This document shows positions 10,995 to 19,300 of a stretch of DNA of 24,419 nucleotides, one piece after another. The notes beneath the pieces are model-generated. The model saw only the letters and a program-made list of their open reading frames with translations. It was not told the DNA's origin and made no database searches. The translations under genes and the position numbers were made by a program. Location of the stretch: contig CAZAEK010000028.1 of NCBI GenBank assembly GCA_964484125.1, positions 1 to 24,419 on the forward strand, written 5' to 3'. The DNA comes from DSSM01 sp964484125. GTDB lineage: Bacteria > Bacteroidota > Ignavibacteria > Tepidaquicellales > Tepidaquicellaceae. The number at the start of each line of letters is the position of its first letter. Positions within the stretch are counted from its first letter, which is position 1.

Positions 10995-11861
10995 ATGGAC
11001 AGAAGAACTTTTATAAAATTATCAGGGTTGTTGGCGGCGTCTCTATCAATAAATGCAGGCATAAATATACGTGGTTCAGTTTTAGCAAATGATTATGAAA
11101 TAGTTTTGTTGAAGCGGAAACTAAATGAATTAGAAACAGTTGACAATACACTTGATATTTCAGAATTAATGAAAATAGTTGGGGAAACTTTTATTGGGAC
11201 TCCATATGAAGCAGGAACACTTGATGTTAATATGAAAGAGGAGCTGATTGTAAAATTATCAGGGCTTGATTGTGTAACTTTTATAGAGAATACACTGACT
11301 CTTGCAAGGTTAATAAGAAAACAGAGATTAACAGTTGAGGACTTCAGGGAAGAATTAAAATATATAAGATACAGACAGGGAAAACTAAACGGATATCTTT
11401 CAAGATTACATTATTTTACAGATTGGATATATGACAATGAGCAAAAAGGAGTTGTAAAAGATATTACTAAAGAAACAGGCGGAAAAATTCTTGATAAAGA
11501 AATAAATTTTATGTCAACGCATACAGATTCATATAAAGTATTAAAGAAAAACCCGGATTTAGTTAATGAGTTAAGATTAATTGAAGAAGAAATAAGTCAA
11601 AGGGAAATATATTATATCCCTATATCCAAAGTAGATGAGAAATATAACTTGATGAAAGATGGCGATATAATTGCAACCGCAACAGGAATAGATGGACTTG
11701 ATGTAACACATACAGGAATAATTTATAAATCCGAAGGTGAAACAAAATTTTTACATGCATCACTAAAAAGTAAAGAAGTAATAATTACATCCGGTGAACT
11801 CTCAGAATATTTACAAGGGATAAAAAAATGTACGGGAATAATAATCGCAAGACCAGAGTGA
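10995..11861 (+). CDS. DUF1460 N-acetylmuramoyl-L-alanine amidase-like protein with Tat-like signal
   Basis: This is a 288-aa exported protein. The N-terminus MDRRTFIKLSGLLAASLS resembles a twin-arginine signal peptide (RRTFIK then a hydrophobic stretch). The body fits DUF1460, an NlpC/P60-like fold. LSGLDCVTFIENTL at about 89-101 supplies the probable nucleophile Cys93. DVTHTGIIY at 236-244 supplies His239, and HASLKSKEV follows at 254. Studied members from Bacteroidota cleave muropeptide stems, so a role in peptidoglycan recycling or turnover is likely but not shown. It starts 3 nt after dnaB and ends 1 nt before plsY, so it is co-transcribed with an envelope lipid gene. Confidence 0.85.
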   Translation: MDRRTFIKLSGLLAASLSINAGINIRGSVLANDYEIVLLKRKLNELETVDNTLDISELMKIVGETFIGTPYEAGTLDVNMKEELIVKLSGLDCVTFIENTLTLARLIRKQRLTVEDFREELKYIRYRQGKLNGYLSRLHYFTDWIYDNEQKGVVKDITKETGGKILDKEINFMSTHTDSYKVLKKNPDLVNELRLIEEEISQREIYYIPISKVDEKYNLMKDGDIIATATGIDGLDVTHTGIIYKSEGETKFLHASLKSKEVIITSGELSEYLQGIKKCTGIIIARPE

Positions 11862-11862
11862 T

Positions 11863-12510
11863 ATGGAAGTCTTTCTTGTAAATTATTTACTGATTTGCAT
11901 AATAAGTTATTTAATCGGTTCAATACCATTTTCGTATATTTTAACAAAGCAAATTACGGATAAAGATATAACCAAAACCGGTTCAGGAAATGCTGGTGCT
12001 ATGAACAGTTATGAAGTTACTGGCTCAAAAAAAGCCGGGATTTTAGTTATGATTTTGGATTTATTAAAAGGTCTTATCCCTGCAATTATTATTACTCATT
12101 TGCTTGAATTATCTTTTGATTTTTCATTATTACCATTGATGCTAATAATTGCAGGTCATAATTTTTCAATTTTTTTGAAATTCAAAGGCGGGAGAGGGCT
12201 TGCAACTTCGGCAGGAATATCTCTGGTAGTAAATTTCTGGTTAGTGATTTTCTGGCTTTTAGTTTTTTTTGTAATTTATTTAATAAGAAAGAATATTCAT
12301 ATTGGAAATATTTTTGCAACTATATTACTTCCATTTTTTGTTATATTTGCCGGAGACACAATTATCAGATTAAACTTTTTTGATTCCAATAAAGTTTTTA
12401 CAGATTTTAATTTATTATTGACATATACTGCAATGATGAGTTTGCAGATTTTAATAAAACATATAGAACCTATAACAGACTTAATTAAAAATATAAAAAA
12501 TAAACAATAA
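11863..12510 (+). CDS. plsY: Glycerol-3-phosphate acyltransferase PlsY
   Basis: This is a 215-aa integral inner-membrane enzyme that transfers an acyl group from acyl-phosphate to glycerol-3-phosphate, the first step of phospholipid synthesis. The three family motifs are present: GSIPFSYI near residues 19-26, GSGNAGAMN at 40-48 and GHNFSIFLKFKGGRGLAT at 98-115. Several hydrophobic helices fill the rest. The acyl-phosphate-producing partner PlsX is not in the window. Start and stop codons touch those of its neighbours (1-nt gap upstream, 1-nt overlap with the transketolase gene). Confidence 0.96.
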   Translation: MEVFLVNYLLICIISYLIGSIPFSYILTKQITDKDITKTGSGNAGAMNSYEVTGSKKAGILVMILDLLKGLIPAIIITHLLELSFDFSLLPLMLIIAGHNFSIFLKFKGGRGLATSAGISLVVNFWLVIFWLLVFFVIYLIRKNIHIGNIFATILLPFFVIFAGDTIIRLNFFDSNKVFTDFNLLLTYTAMMSLQILIKHIEPITDLIKNIKNKQ

Positions 12511-13376
12511 TGGCAAAAAACCCAATAATCAAAGAAACAGATGAGCTGAAGGAAATGTCACGACAAATAAGAAGGGACATAATAAATATGCTTTTAATAT
12601 CAAAGTCAGGACATTCAGGCGGACCATTAGGAATGGCAGATATATTTACAGCTTTATATTTTAACCACCTGAATCTTGATAACGAAAACCCTCAGTTCGA
12701 AGGAAGAGATTATTTATATCTTTCTATAGGGCATATAGCACCGGTGTGGTATGCAACTTTAGCGAGACGTGGATACTTTCCATTAGAGGAATTAAAAACT
12801 TTGAGAAAGGTAAACGGAAGATTACAAGGACATCCTGCCCCTCAAAAGACACACGGATTACCCGGAGTTGAAATAGCTTCAGGTTCATTAGGTCAGGGTT
12901 TATCAATTGCAGTAGGCACAGCATTAGGTCTTAAATTGGATAAAAAACCAAACAGAGTATATTGTATTGTAGGAGATGGGGAAATACAGGAAGGACAGAT
13001 ATGGGAAGCGATAATGACGGCAGCACATCACAAGACAGACAATTTAACAATGATAATTGATAATAATGATTGCCAGATAGACAACAGGGTATCAAAAGTA
13101 ATGAATATAGAGCCGCTTGGAGATAAGTTAAAAGCATTTAACTGGAATGTTATAGAGATAGACGGACATAATTTTGAAGAAATATTGAGTGCTTTAAGAA
13201 AATCAAAAGAATCGAATGGTAAGCCCACGGCAATAATTGCAAAGACATTTATGGGATATGGTGTTTCACTGATGCAGGACGATTTCAGGTGGCATGGAGT
13301 ACCACCGAATGAAGAGCAGGGAAAAATTGCTTTGCAGGAATTAGCTCCGACCAAATATGGCGATTTCACCCAATAA
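12510..13376 (+). CDS. Transketolase, N-terminal (ThDP-binding) subunit
   Basis: This is a 288-aa stand-alone first half of transketolase, the thiamine-diphosphate enzyme of the non-oxidative pentose phosphate pathway. It shows SGHSGGPLGMADI at 33-45, GHIAPVWYA at 74-82, GHPAPQKTHGLPGVEIASGSLGQG at 107-130 and the ThDP motif GDGEIQEG at 155-162 ending in NN at 185-186. The length matches the N-terminal subunit of split transketolases. The C-terminal (pyrimidine-binding) subunit, usually the next gene, is absent here, because a lipoprotein gene follows after 18 nt. The stop is clean and there is no frameshift or remnant. The partner is presumably elsewhere in the genome. Confidence 0.95.
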   Translation: MAKNPIIKETDELKEMSRQIRRDIINMLLISKSGHSGGPLGMADIFTALYFNHLNLDNENPQFEGRDYLYLSIGHIAPVWYATLARRGYFPLEELKTLRKVNGRLQGHPAPQKTHGLPGVEIASGSLGQGLSIAVGTALGLKLDKKPNRVYCIVGDGEIQEGQIWEAIMTAAHHKTDNLTMIIDNNDCQIDNRVSKVMNIEPLGDKLKAFNWNVIEIDGHNFEEILSALRKSKESNGKPTAIIAKTFMGYGVSLMQDDFRWHGVPPNEEQGKIALQELAPTKYGDFTQ

Positions 13377-13394
13377 ATTTAAAATTATAAGATT

Positions 13395-14018
13395 ATGAAA
13401 AAAACAACTTCAGTTTTTTTGGTATTAGTATTAGCATTATCTAGTTTTATTTTCAGTTCCTGTTCAGTAAGTGATGCAATAACTAATGCACAAAGACTGC
13501 AATTTAAACTCGGGAATGTATCCGGGTTTAACATAGCGGGAATAGGTATTGGTGATAAAAAGTCACTAACCGATATTAATGTTCTCGATGCTGCAAAGAT
13601 TGTATCTGCATTCAGTAGTGGGAAACTTCCAACCAGTTTTACTCTTAACCTTATTGCAAAAAATCCAGATGATGGAACAGGCGGGGCAAAAGAAAACAAT
13701 ACATTGATACGTTCTCTTGGCTGGAAACTTCTGATAGATGACGTTGATATAATTAACGGAAATATAAGTCAGCCAATTACAATTCCGGGTGTAGGAAAAG
13801 AGACTGTAATTCCGATTGAAATGGGATTTGATTTGCTACAGTATTTCAAGGGCGACGGATACGATAAGTTGATGAGTCTTGCATTTGCAATTGGTGGTAA
13901 ATCAGGATCGAGTGCAAGATTAAAATTAAAAATAAAGCCAACAATAGATACATTCCTCGGACCTTTTACATATCCGGGAGAGCTTACAGTAATTGATAAG
14001 GAGTTCAGATCGAAATAA
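13395..14018 (+). CDS. LEA14-like predicted lipoprotein
   Basis: This 207-aa protein begins with a signal peptide (MKKTTSVFLVLVLALSS) and a plausible lipobox SFIFSSC, which would place lipidated Cys23 at the N-terminus of the mature protein. The remainder resembles a LEA14/water-stress beta-sandwich. FTLNLIAKNPDDGTGG near 98-113 and VIPIEMGFDLL near 140-150 have the spacing of LEA_2 domains. Its function is unknown, and it probably resides on the inner or outer membrane facing the periplasm. It is the last gene before the bidirectional terminator and starts 18 nt after the transketolase subunit. The family call is from pattern only. Confidence 0.65.
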   Translation: MKKTTSVFLVLVLALSSFIFSSCSVSDAITNAQRLQFKLGNVSGFNIAGIGIGDKKSLTDINVLDAAKIVSAFSSGKLPTSFTLNLIAKNPDDGTGGAKENNTLIRSLGWKLLIDDVDIINGNISQPITIPGVGKETVIPIEMGFDLLQYFKGDGYDKLMSLAFAIGGKSGSSARLKLKIKPTIDTFLGPFTYPGELTVIDKEFRSK

Positions 14019-14045
14019 CAAAATTGCTTAAATTTTTTTATAATA

Positions 14046-14077
14046 AAAAAAGGCAGAATTTTTGTTCTGCCTTTTTA
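14046..14077. terminator. Bidirectional intrinsic terminator between convergent genes
   Basis: AAAAAGGCAGAA at 14047-14058 pairs perfectly with TTCTGCCTTTTT at 14065-14076 around a 6-nt loop. With A residues on the left and T residues on the right, it works on either strand. It would end the plus-strand operon (lipoprotein stop at 14018) and the minus-strand PorV-like gene (stop at 14101). Confidence 0.9.
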
Positions 14078-14100
14078 ATTTTGATAATAAAAATCAGTTT

Positions 14101-15135
14101 TTATTTTTTACGCAAGAACTTTTCATCTTCAAGTGTGAATGTAAGAGAAATTCTGTGAGTATTACCAAGTTGTTCATCACCGTCGAATTTAGCGAAAGAG
14201 TAGTCAATATTAAGTTTAGGTAATTTTACACCTGCACCTAATGTAAGATTGCCTATATCATTGTATCCGCCTCTGATGCTAAAGAGATTTTTGAAAGTAT
14301 ATTCGAGACCACCGTGGAAGTCGAATGAAACAGGACCAACATTAAAGTTAGAAGCTGTTTTTCGATTTTCAAACCTGATATCGAAATCAATTGCAGGAGT
14401 GAAAGTTCCGCTCAGGAAATCGAATGAATAAGCTGAACCGATTTTGGCAGTCGGAGATATCAATTCTTTTTTGCCTGTTGACCAGGAAAGATAAGTAGTA
14501 GTAATATCCTGTAAGTTAGCACCGAGTAAAAATCTATCGGAAACAGCATAAGCGATACCAATATCAAATCCAAGACCCCATGCAGATTCTTCTGCAATAT
14601 TTCGTCTGAGTATTTTAAGGTTAGCACCATAAGACAATTTTTGATTATGTTTTTTCGCATAGGTCAGAAATACTGCATAATCAGTAGTATTGAATTTAGT
14701 AATCTTATCCGGGTCTAATCTATCTTCCGGATCTAAAATTCCATTGCCGTTATAATCAATTAGTGCATTACGGGTATCAGGAATATCGTCAATACCCATA
14801 CGGATTAAGCTGAGTCCGAGTGATGCATCCTTGCCAAAAGGAATACCAACCGCTCCAAAGTCATAATTCACCAGATTTCCAAATCTTTCATCGTGCATAA
14901 GAGTAACCTGAGGATAGTTAACTGTTGATAAGCGAGCCGGGTTCCAGTAACCAGCAGTAACATCATTAACCAGAGCGACATAAGCACCACCCATTCCAAG
15001 AGGTCTTCCGCCAACTCCAATTGCTAAAAATTCTCCTGCATACTTATTACCGCTACCCTGAGCGGATAACTGTAAAGAGCTGAAGAAAATCAGTACAAGG
15101 AGGGTGAAACTAAAGAACATTTTTTTGTTTGACAT
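14101..15135 (-). CDS. PorV/PorQ-family outer-membrane beta-barrel protein
   Basis: This is a 344-aa exported protein with signal peptide MSNKKMFFSFTLLVLIFFSSLQLSAQG (cleavage near 26). The mature start KYAGEFLAIGVGGRPLGMGGAYVALVNDVTAGYWNPA (31-67) is the hallmark of the PorV/PorQ (UPF0164-like) family, FadL-related barrels. The rest alternates aromatic beta-strand segments and ends in strand-like LTFTLEDE. Some family members are type IX secretion components and others are of unknown role, so secretion is possible but not shown, and no Por gene is nearby. Residues 127-138 (DYNGNGILDPED) form a perfect EF-hand-like calcium loop, probably in an extracellular loop. It is transcribed alone, convergent with the large operon. 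Confidence 0.85.
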   Translation of the reverse strand: MSNKKMFFSFTLLVLIFFSSLQLSAQGSGNKYAGEFLAIGVGGRPLGMGGAYVALVNDVTAGYWNPARLSTVNYPQVTLMHDERFGNLVNYDFGAVGIPFGKDASLGLSLIRMGIDDIPDTRNALIDYNGNGILDPEDRLDPDKITKFNTTDYAVFLTYAKKHNQKLSYGANLKILRRNIAEESAWGLGFDIGIAYAVSDRFLLGANLQDITTTYLSWSTGKKELISPTAKIGSAYSFDFLSGTFTPAIDFDIRFENRKTASNFNVGPVSFDFHGGLEYTFKNLFSIRGGYNDIGNLTLGAGVKLPKLNIDYSFAKFDGDEQLGNTHRISLTFTLEDEKFLRKK

Positions 15136-15235
15136 AAATTAAATTATGTTTATTTGGTCAATAATCTCAATAAAAAACTTATTAATCAATACCAAAATCA
15201 AATAGATTTTATAAATATTTATTTTAATAAAAAAC

Positions 15236-15835
15236 TTAATTTTCTAATTTCAATTCGAGATTGTTGAAATCCCCTGAACACAAATTAAGAGCGGTATCAG
15301 AACTTCCTTTTAAGAAATTAATTGAATCCTGAATTTGAAAAATTACAGGCATTCTGTTGTGGACATCTTTCATAAAATTATTTGGTTCGGTTGTAATAAT
15401 GGAAACTAATTTCCCATCTGGATTATCAACAAAAATTCCTGCAAAGAAGAAAATCTCTTCATTGAAGAGGGATATTCTCTGAGGGATTTTTTTCCTCCCT
15501 TCAGTTTTCCATTCAAAGAAACCTGTAGCAGGGACAAGGCATCTGTAATTAGTAAATAATTTTTTCCAATAAGCTTTTGAATTAATAGTTTCGATTCTCG
15601 AATTGAAAATTAAAGGACTTTTGGCAGAGGAATCAAATTTAATGCCCCAGTGAGAATTGGAAATAATAAAATTATTTTCTGAATTAAATATAGTTGTAAT
15701 TAAATCTGTTGGGCGTATTCTTTTTTTCTCTGGTTCAATGAATTTGTCATCGAGAATAAAATTACCATTTGCATCTTTTTGCATTTTTTCGAAGATAGAT
15801 AAACCGCTTAATTTATTCTCAAAACTTGAACACAT
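15236..15835 (-). CDS. SRAP-family DNA-protein crosslink protein (YedK/HMCES-like)
   Basis: This is a 199-aa SRAP protein, slightly shorter than E. coli YedK. Cys2, directly after the start Met, is the nucleophile that forms a thiazolidine crosslink with abasic sites in single-stranded DNA. Other signatures are RPTD at 41-44, NSRIET at 78-83 (the NARSE-like motif), RCLVPATGFFEWK at 98-110 with the conserved Glu, and HNRMPVI at 159-165 with the catalytic His. The conserved Cys2 fixes the start. Known members shield abasic sites and are linked to replication repair. It stands alone, divergent from the sensor kinase and 100 nt upstream of the PorV-like gene on the same strand. Confidence 0.93.
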   Translation of the reverse strand: MCSSFENKLSGLSIFEKMQKDANGNFILDDKFIEPEKKRIRPTDLITTIFNSENNFIISNSHWGIKFDSSAKSPLIFNSRIETINSKAYWKKLFTNYRCLVPATGFFEWKTEGRKKIPQRISLFNEEIFFFAGIFVDNPDGKLVSIITTEPNNFMKDVHNRMPVIFQIQDSINFLKGSSDTALNLCSGDFNNLELKLEN

Positions 15836-15993
15836 TATATAACATTATATTTTTTAAATTAATAATCAATATAAATAATTTATTGAAAATAATTAAAATA
15901 TTTTTAATTATAGCATATATCTATTTTATATTGGATATTTGATTATTAACTTAAACATTAACATTGTTTCCTATATGTTTTAATGTATCAAGA
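15836..15993. promoter_or_regulatory. AT-rich divergent intergenic region
   Basis: These 158 bases separate the SRAP gene (minus) from the sensor kinase (plus), so promoters for both should lie here. The stretch is almost pure A/T with many TATAAT-like words, including two overlapping ones within 15 bases of the SRAP start. No single promoter or operator stands out, and no coding potential is visible. Confidence 0.4.
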
Positions 15994-16161
15994 ATGAAAA
16001 ATTTTTTCAGATTAATAATACTTCTGATTTCAATATTCGGTATTTTTGAGACGAAAGATATACTATCGCAGACATATTATATTCAGAAATATCATATAGA
16101 ATATGGGCTAAATTTTTTCAGGGTTTATGATATTAAACAAGATAGTTCAGGATGGATTTGA
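15994..16161 (+). pseudogene. N-terminal fragment of the two-component sensor (signal peptide and first propeller repeat)
   Basis: The 55-codon fragment starts MKNFFRLIILLISIFGIF, a signal peptide or anchor. It continues YHIEYGLNFFRVYDIKQDSSGWI, the classic opening of a Reg_prop beta-propeller (YxxEdGL...V..I.QDssG.iW). It then hits TGA at 16159-16161 inside the sequence repeated on both sides of the N gap. In homologous repeats the next residues are WIAT, so the stop marks a frame break and not a real end. It belongs to the kinase that resumes at 16306 in another frame. Whether the break is a real deletion or an assembly product cannot be told here. Confidence 0.75.
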
Positions 16162-16205
16162 ATTTAAAGAGGTATTAAAATCCGAAGAAAATCCAAAGCC
16201 CCCTT
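16151..16205 (+). repeat. 55-bp sequence repeated exactly at 16306-16360 (assembly overlap)
   Basis: Positions 16151-16205 are identical base for base to 16306-16360 and directly border the N run. An exact 55-bp overlap equals a common de Bruijn k-mer size, so this is most likely one genomic sequence present twice because two contigs were joined without merging. It is not a biological repeat. Confidence 0.9.
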
Positions 16206-16305
16206 NNNNNNNNNNNNNNNNNNNNNNNNNNNNNNNNNNNNNNNNNNNNNNNNNNNNNNNNNNNNNNNNNNNNNNNNNNNNNNNNNNNNNNNNNNNNNNN
16301 NNNNN
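16206..16305. other. Assembly gap of exactly 100 N
   Basis: There are one hundred undetermined bases, a conventional placeholder length. The true distance is unknown and may be zero or negative, because the flanks overlap by 55 bp. Confidence 0.99.
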
Positions 16306-19300
16306 GATGGATTTGAATTTAAAGAGGTATTAAAATCCGAAGAAAATCCAAAGCCCCCTTTTGTCAGAATATTTATTGACAAGAAAGATATTAAATGGTT
16401 ATTGCCTCAAGTTTTAAGAGATTCAATACTTTACTATAAGGATAGGAAATGGAAAAGTATTCCGCCTGTTAATACACAAAATTTACATAATTTAAATTAT
16501 GGAATTGATGTTCAATACGAGAACGAAAATCCGGTTGTATATATTGGCTCAAATAACGGTCTTTATAAATTCGCAGATAATAAATGGACACATTGTACTA
16601 AGGATTTAAATCAAAAATATCAGGACATAAATGATATTTACAGATTTGGAGAAAAACTTTTATTGTGTACAAGTAATGGAATGTTAACGTATTATAATGA
16701 TAAAATTGACAGCAATGAATTTGATTTACTTTCAGGTAAAAACGTACTCACAGTAAAAGAAGGATTAAATGGATATGGTCAAAACGTATTATGGATATTA
16801 GAAAAAGATAGATTCGGATATTATTATGAAGGGAAATATTTTAAAATTCCGTTTAAAATATTTATTCCAATATATCCTAACAAGGGACTATTTGTAATAG
16901 AAAAAGGGATAAAAAATAAGATATATTTTGGAGGCGGTTATATCAAGTATTCCTATGATTATGTCAATAAGGAATTGGTACTTCTCAACAGGGCAAAAGG
17001 TTTTTCATCGGACGGATGTAAGACTATATTTTCTGACAACGAGGGTAATGTCTGGTTTGCTGATGCAAGGGGAGTTGATAAAATTTCAACTTTCTCTATA
17101 TTAAATTATTTTGATGCAAACGGATTGCTTGAATCAGAAGTATCGAGCATAGTTGAATATGAAAAAGGGAAATATTTATTCGGACACAATTTAGGACTTA
17201 CATTATATGATGGATTAAAGTTCAGAAGAATACAATTATCGGATTCAAAAGAACGTCATAGCGGTATAGACAGGGTTACAGATTTAGTTTATGACGGAAA
17301 AGACAAAATATGGTATGCAGCGAATAACAAAGGAACGGGATATATAACAAAAAGCGGGAATTTATTCAGACTAAAGGAAAATAACGACAGCAGGATTGCA
17401 GGTGTATGTTATTTTAAAAATGAAATTTATTATTTGGGAGCAGAGGGTTTATATAAAGTAAAAAACAGAAAATTAGTAAAAATAAATACATTAGAAGAAA
17501 TAAATTACAATACCAGAAAGTTAATAGCGATTGACGATGCAATTTACATAATTGGAATGAATGGAGTAACAAAATATAAAGACGGGAATATTGCTTTTAT
17601 AAGGGGGGAAATGTCTTATGACAACAGGAATAACGTATTTTCACTATATAAGACAAAAGAGAATACGGTATTAGTAGGATCTGCTTCAGGGCTTTATGAA
17701 ATGTCTAATGATTCTATCTATAAGAGTAATAAAATTAACATAAATGTTGCAGTATATGCAATTTTAGAAGATAAGTCGGGGAATATATGGTTAGGGACAA
17801 TAGAGGGAATAAAGAAAATCAAAGGAAACGAAATTATTGAAGAATATGGATTAAAAAACGGTTTAGCCGGAGATGAAGTAAACAGGTCTGCTTTGATAAT
17901 TGACAGTTTAAATAGACTTTGGGTCGGTACTAATTCAGGATTATCCTGCATAATAAATACAGAAGCGATTTCTTCAAAGCCATATCCTAAGATAATATTT
18001 ATATCAGCAGTTGACAGCAAAGGTGAAGAATACGACTTAAAAGAAGAAGCAAAAATTGAATATACAGCCAACACAGTTAATTTGAATTTCAGGGGGCTAT
18101 CATTCCTGAATGAAAAACTGATAAATTACAGGATTAAATTAAATGGATTTGATGATGACTGGATAAATATAAAGCAAAACGAATTTGGGAAAATCAGATA
18201 TACTAATTTATCACCCGGGGTATATGAATTTTTGATACAGGCAAAGAATGAAAACGGGAACTGGTCTCCGATTTTCAAAACAAATAAAATAATTATCAGT
18301 TCCCCGATTTTTCTGAAATGGTGGTTTATATTGATTTTAATTGTAGTTTTAATAGTTGTTATTTCATTTATTGCGAAGTATTTATTTTTAAGGAATTACA
18401 ATAAAAAGTTAAATCTGGAAATAGAAACAAGAAAGCAATCTGAGAAGGCATTAATTCAAAGCGAATTAAAATACAGAACAGTTATAGAACAAAGCATAGA
18501 CGGAATAGTAATTTTTGATTTTGATACTTTAAAAATAATAGAAGTGAATAATTCTTTGGTAGAATTGACAGGATACAATAGTGAAGAGTTGAAAGCTATG
18601 CCAATTTATAAGATAATTAAAAAAATCTTACCGTCAATGAATCTTAATAGAAAGATTTCGGAAAAAAATCTTAAAGATTTTTCTGGCGAAATGAAATTAA
18701 GGAAAAAAGACGGGTCGAAGATTTTTATAGATATCAGATTAAAACTTTTGGAATATTCAGGGAAAAAAATTATTTATGCGATAGTCAGGGATATAACAGA
18801 AAGAAAGAATAACGAGAAATTGATGGGAAAGTATAATGAAGAATTAAAAACGCTGATAAGTGAGAAAGACAAGTTGTTTTCAATAATTGCACATGATTTA
18901 AGAAGTCCATTTACTGGTTTGGTAGGATATTCGGAGCTACTTTCAGATAGCAGTAATAATCTTAGCGAAGTTGAAAAGAGGGAATTTGCCAATAATTTAC
19001 ATAAACTATCAGTAAGTCTTTATGAACTTGTATCAAAGCTATTGCATTGGGCTCAATTTCAATCCGGTAAGATGAAATATTCACCTGAAAAAATTGTATT
19101 AGATGGATTTATGAAAGAACTGATAAAAAACTTTGAAGGCAATCTGAGCATGAAAAAAATTGATATCTCAATAAATATTGACGAAAAGCATTCTGTATAT
19201 GCAGATAAAAATATGCTAGTGATATTGTTTAATAATCTAATATCTAATGCTATTAAATTTTCAAATAAAAAAGGGGTGATAATAATTTCTTCAGAATTAT

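Noticed and set aside
16151..16360. Direct repeat flanking the gap read as a target-site duplication or mobile element boundary
   Set aside because: Copies are exactly 55 bp, identical and separated by exactly 100 N, which fits unmerged contig overlap far better than an insertion.
16402..16404. TTG at 16402 as the start of the sensor kinase
   Set aside because: The same frame is open back to the gap and encodes propeller-like residues, and the signal peptide lies on the other side of the gap.
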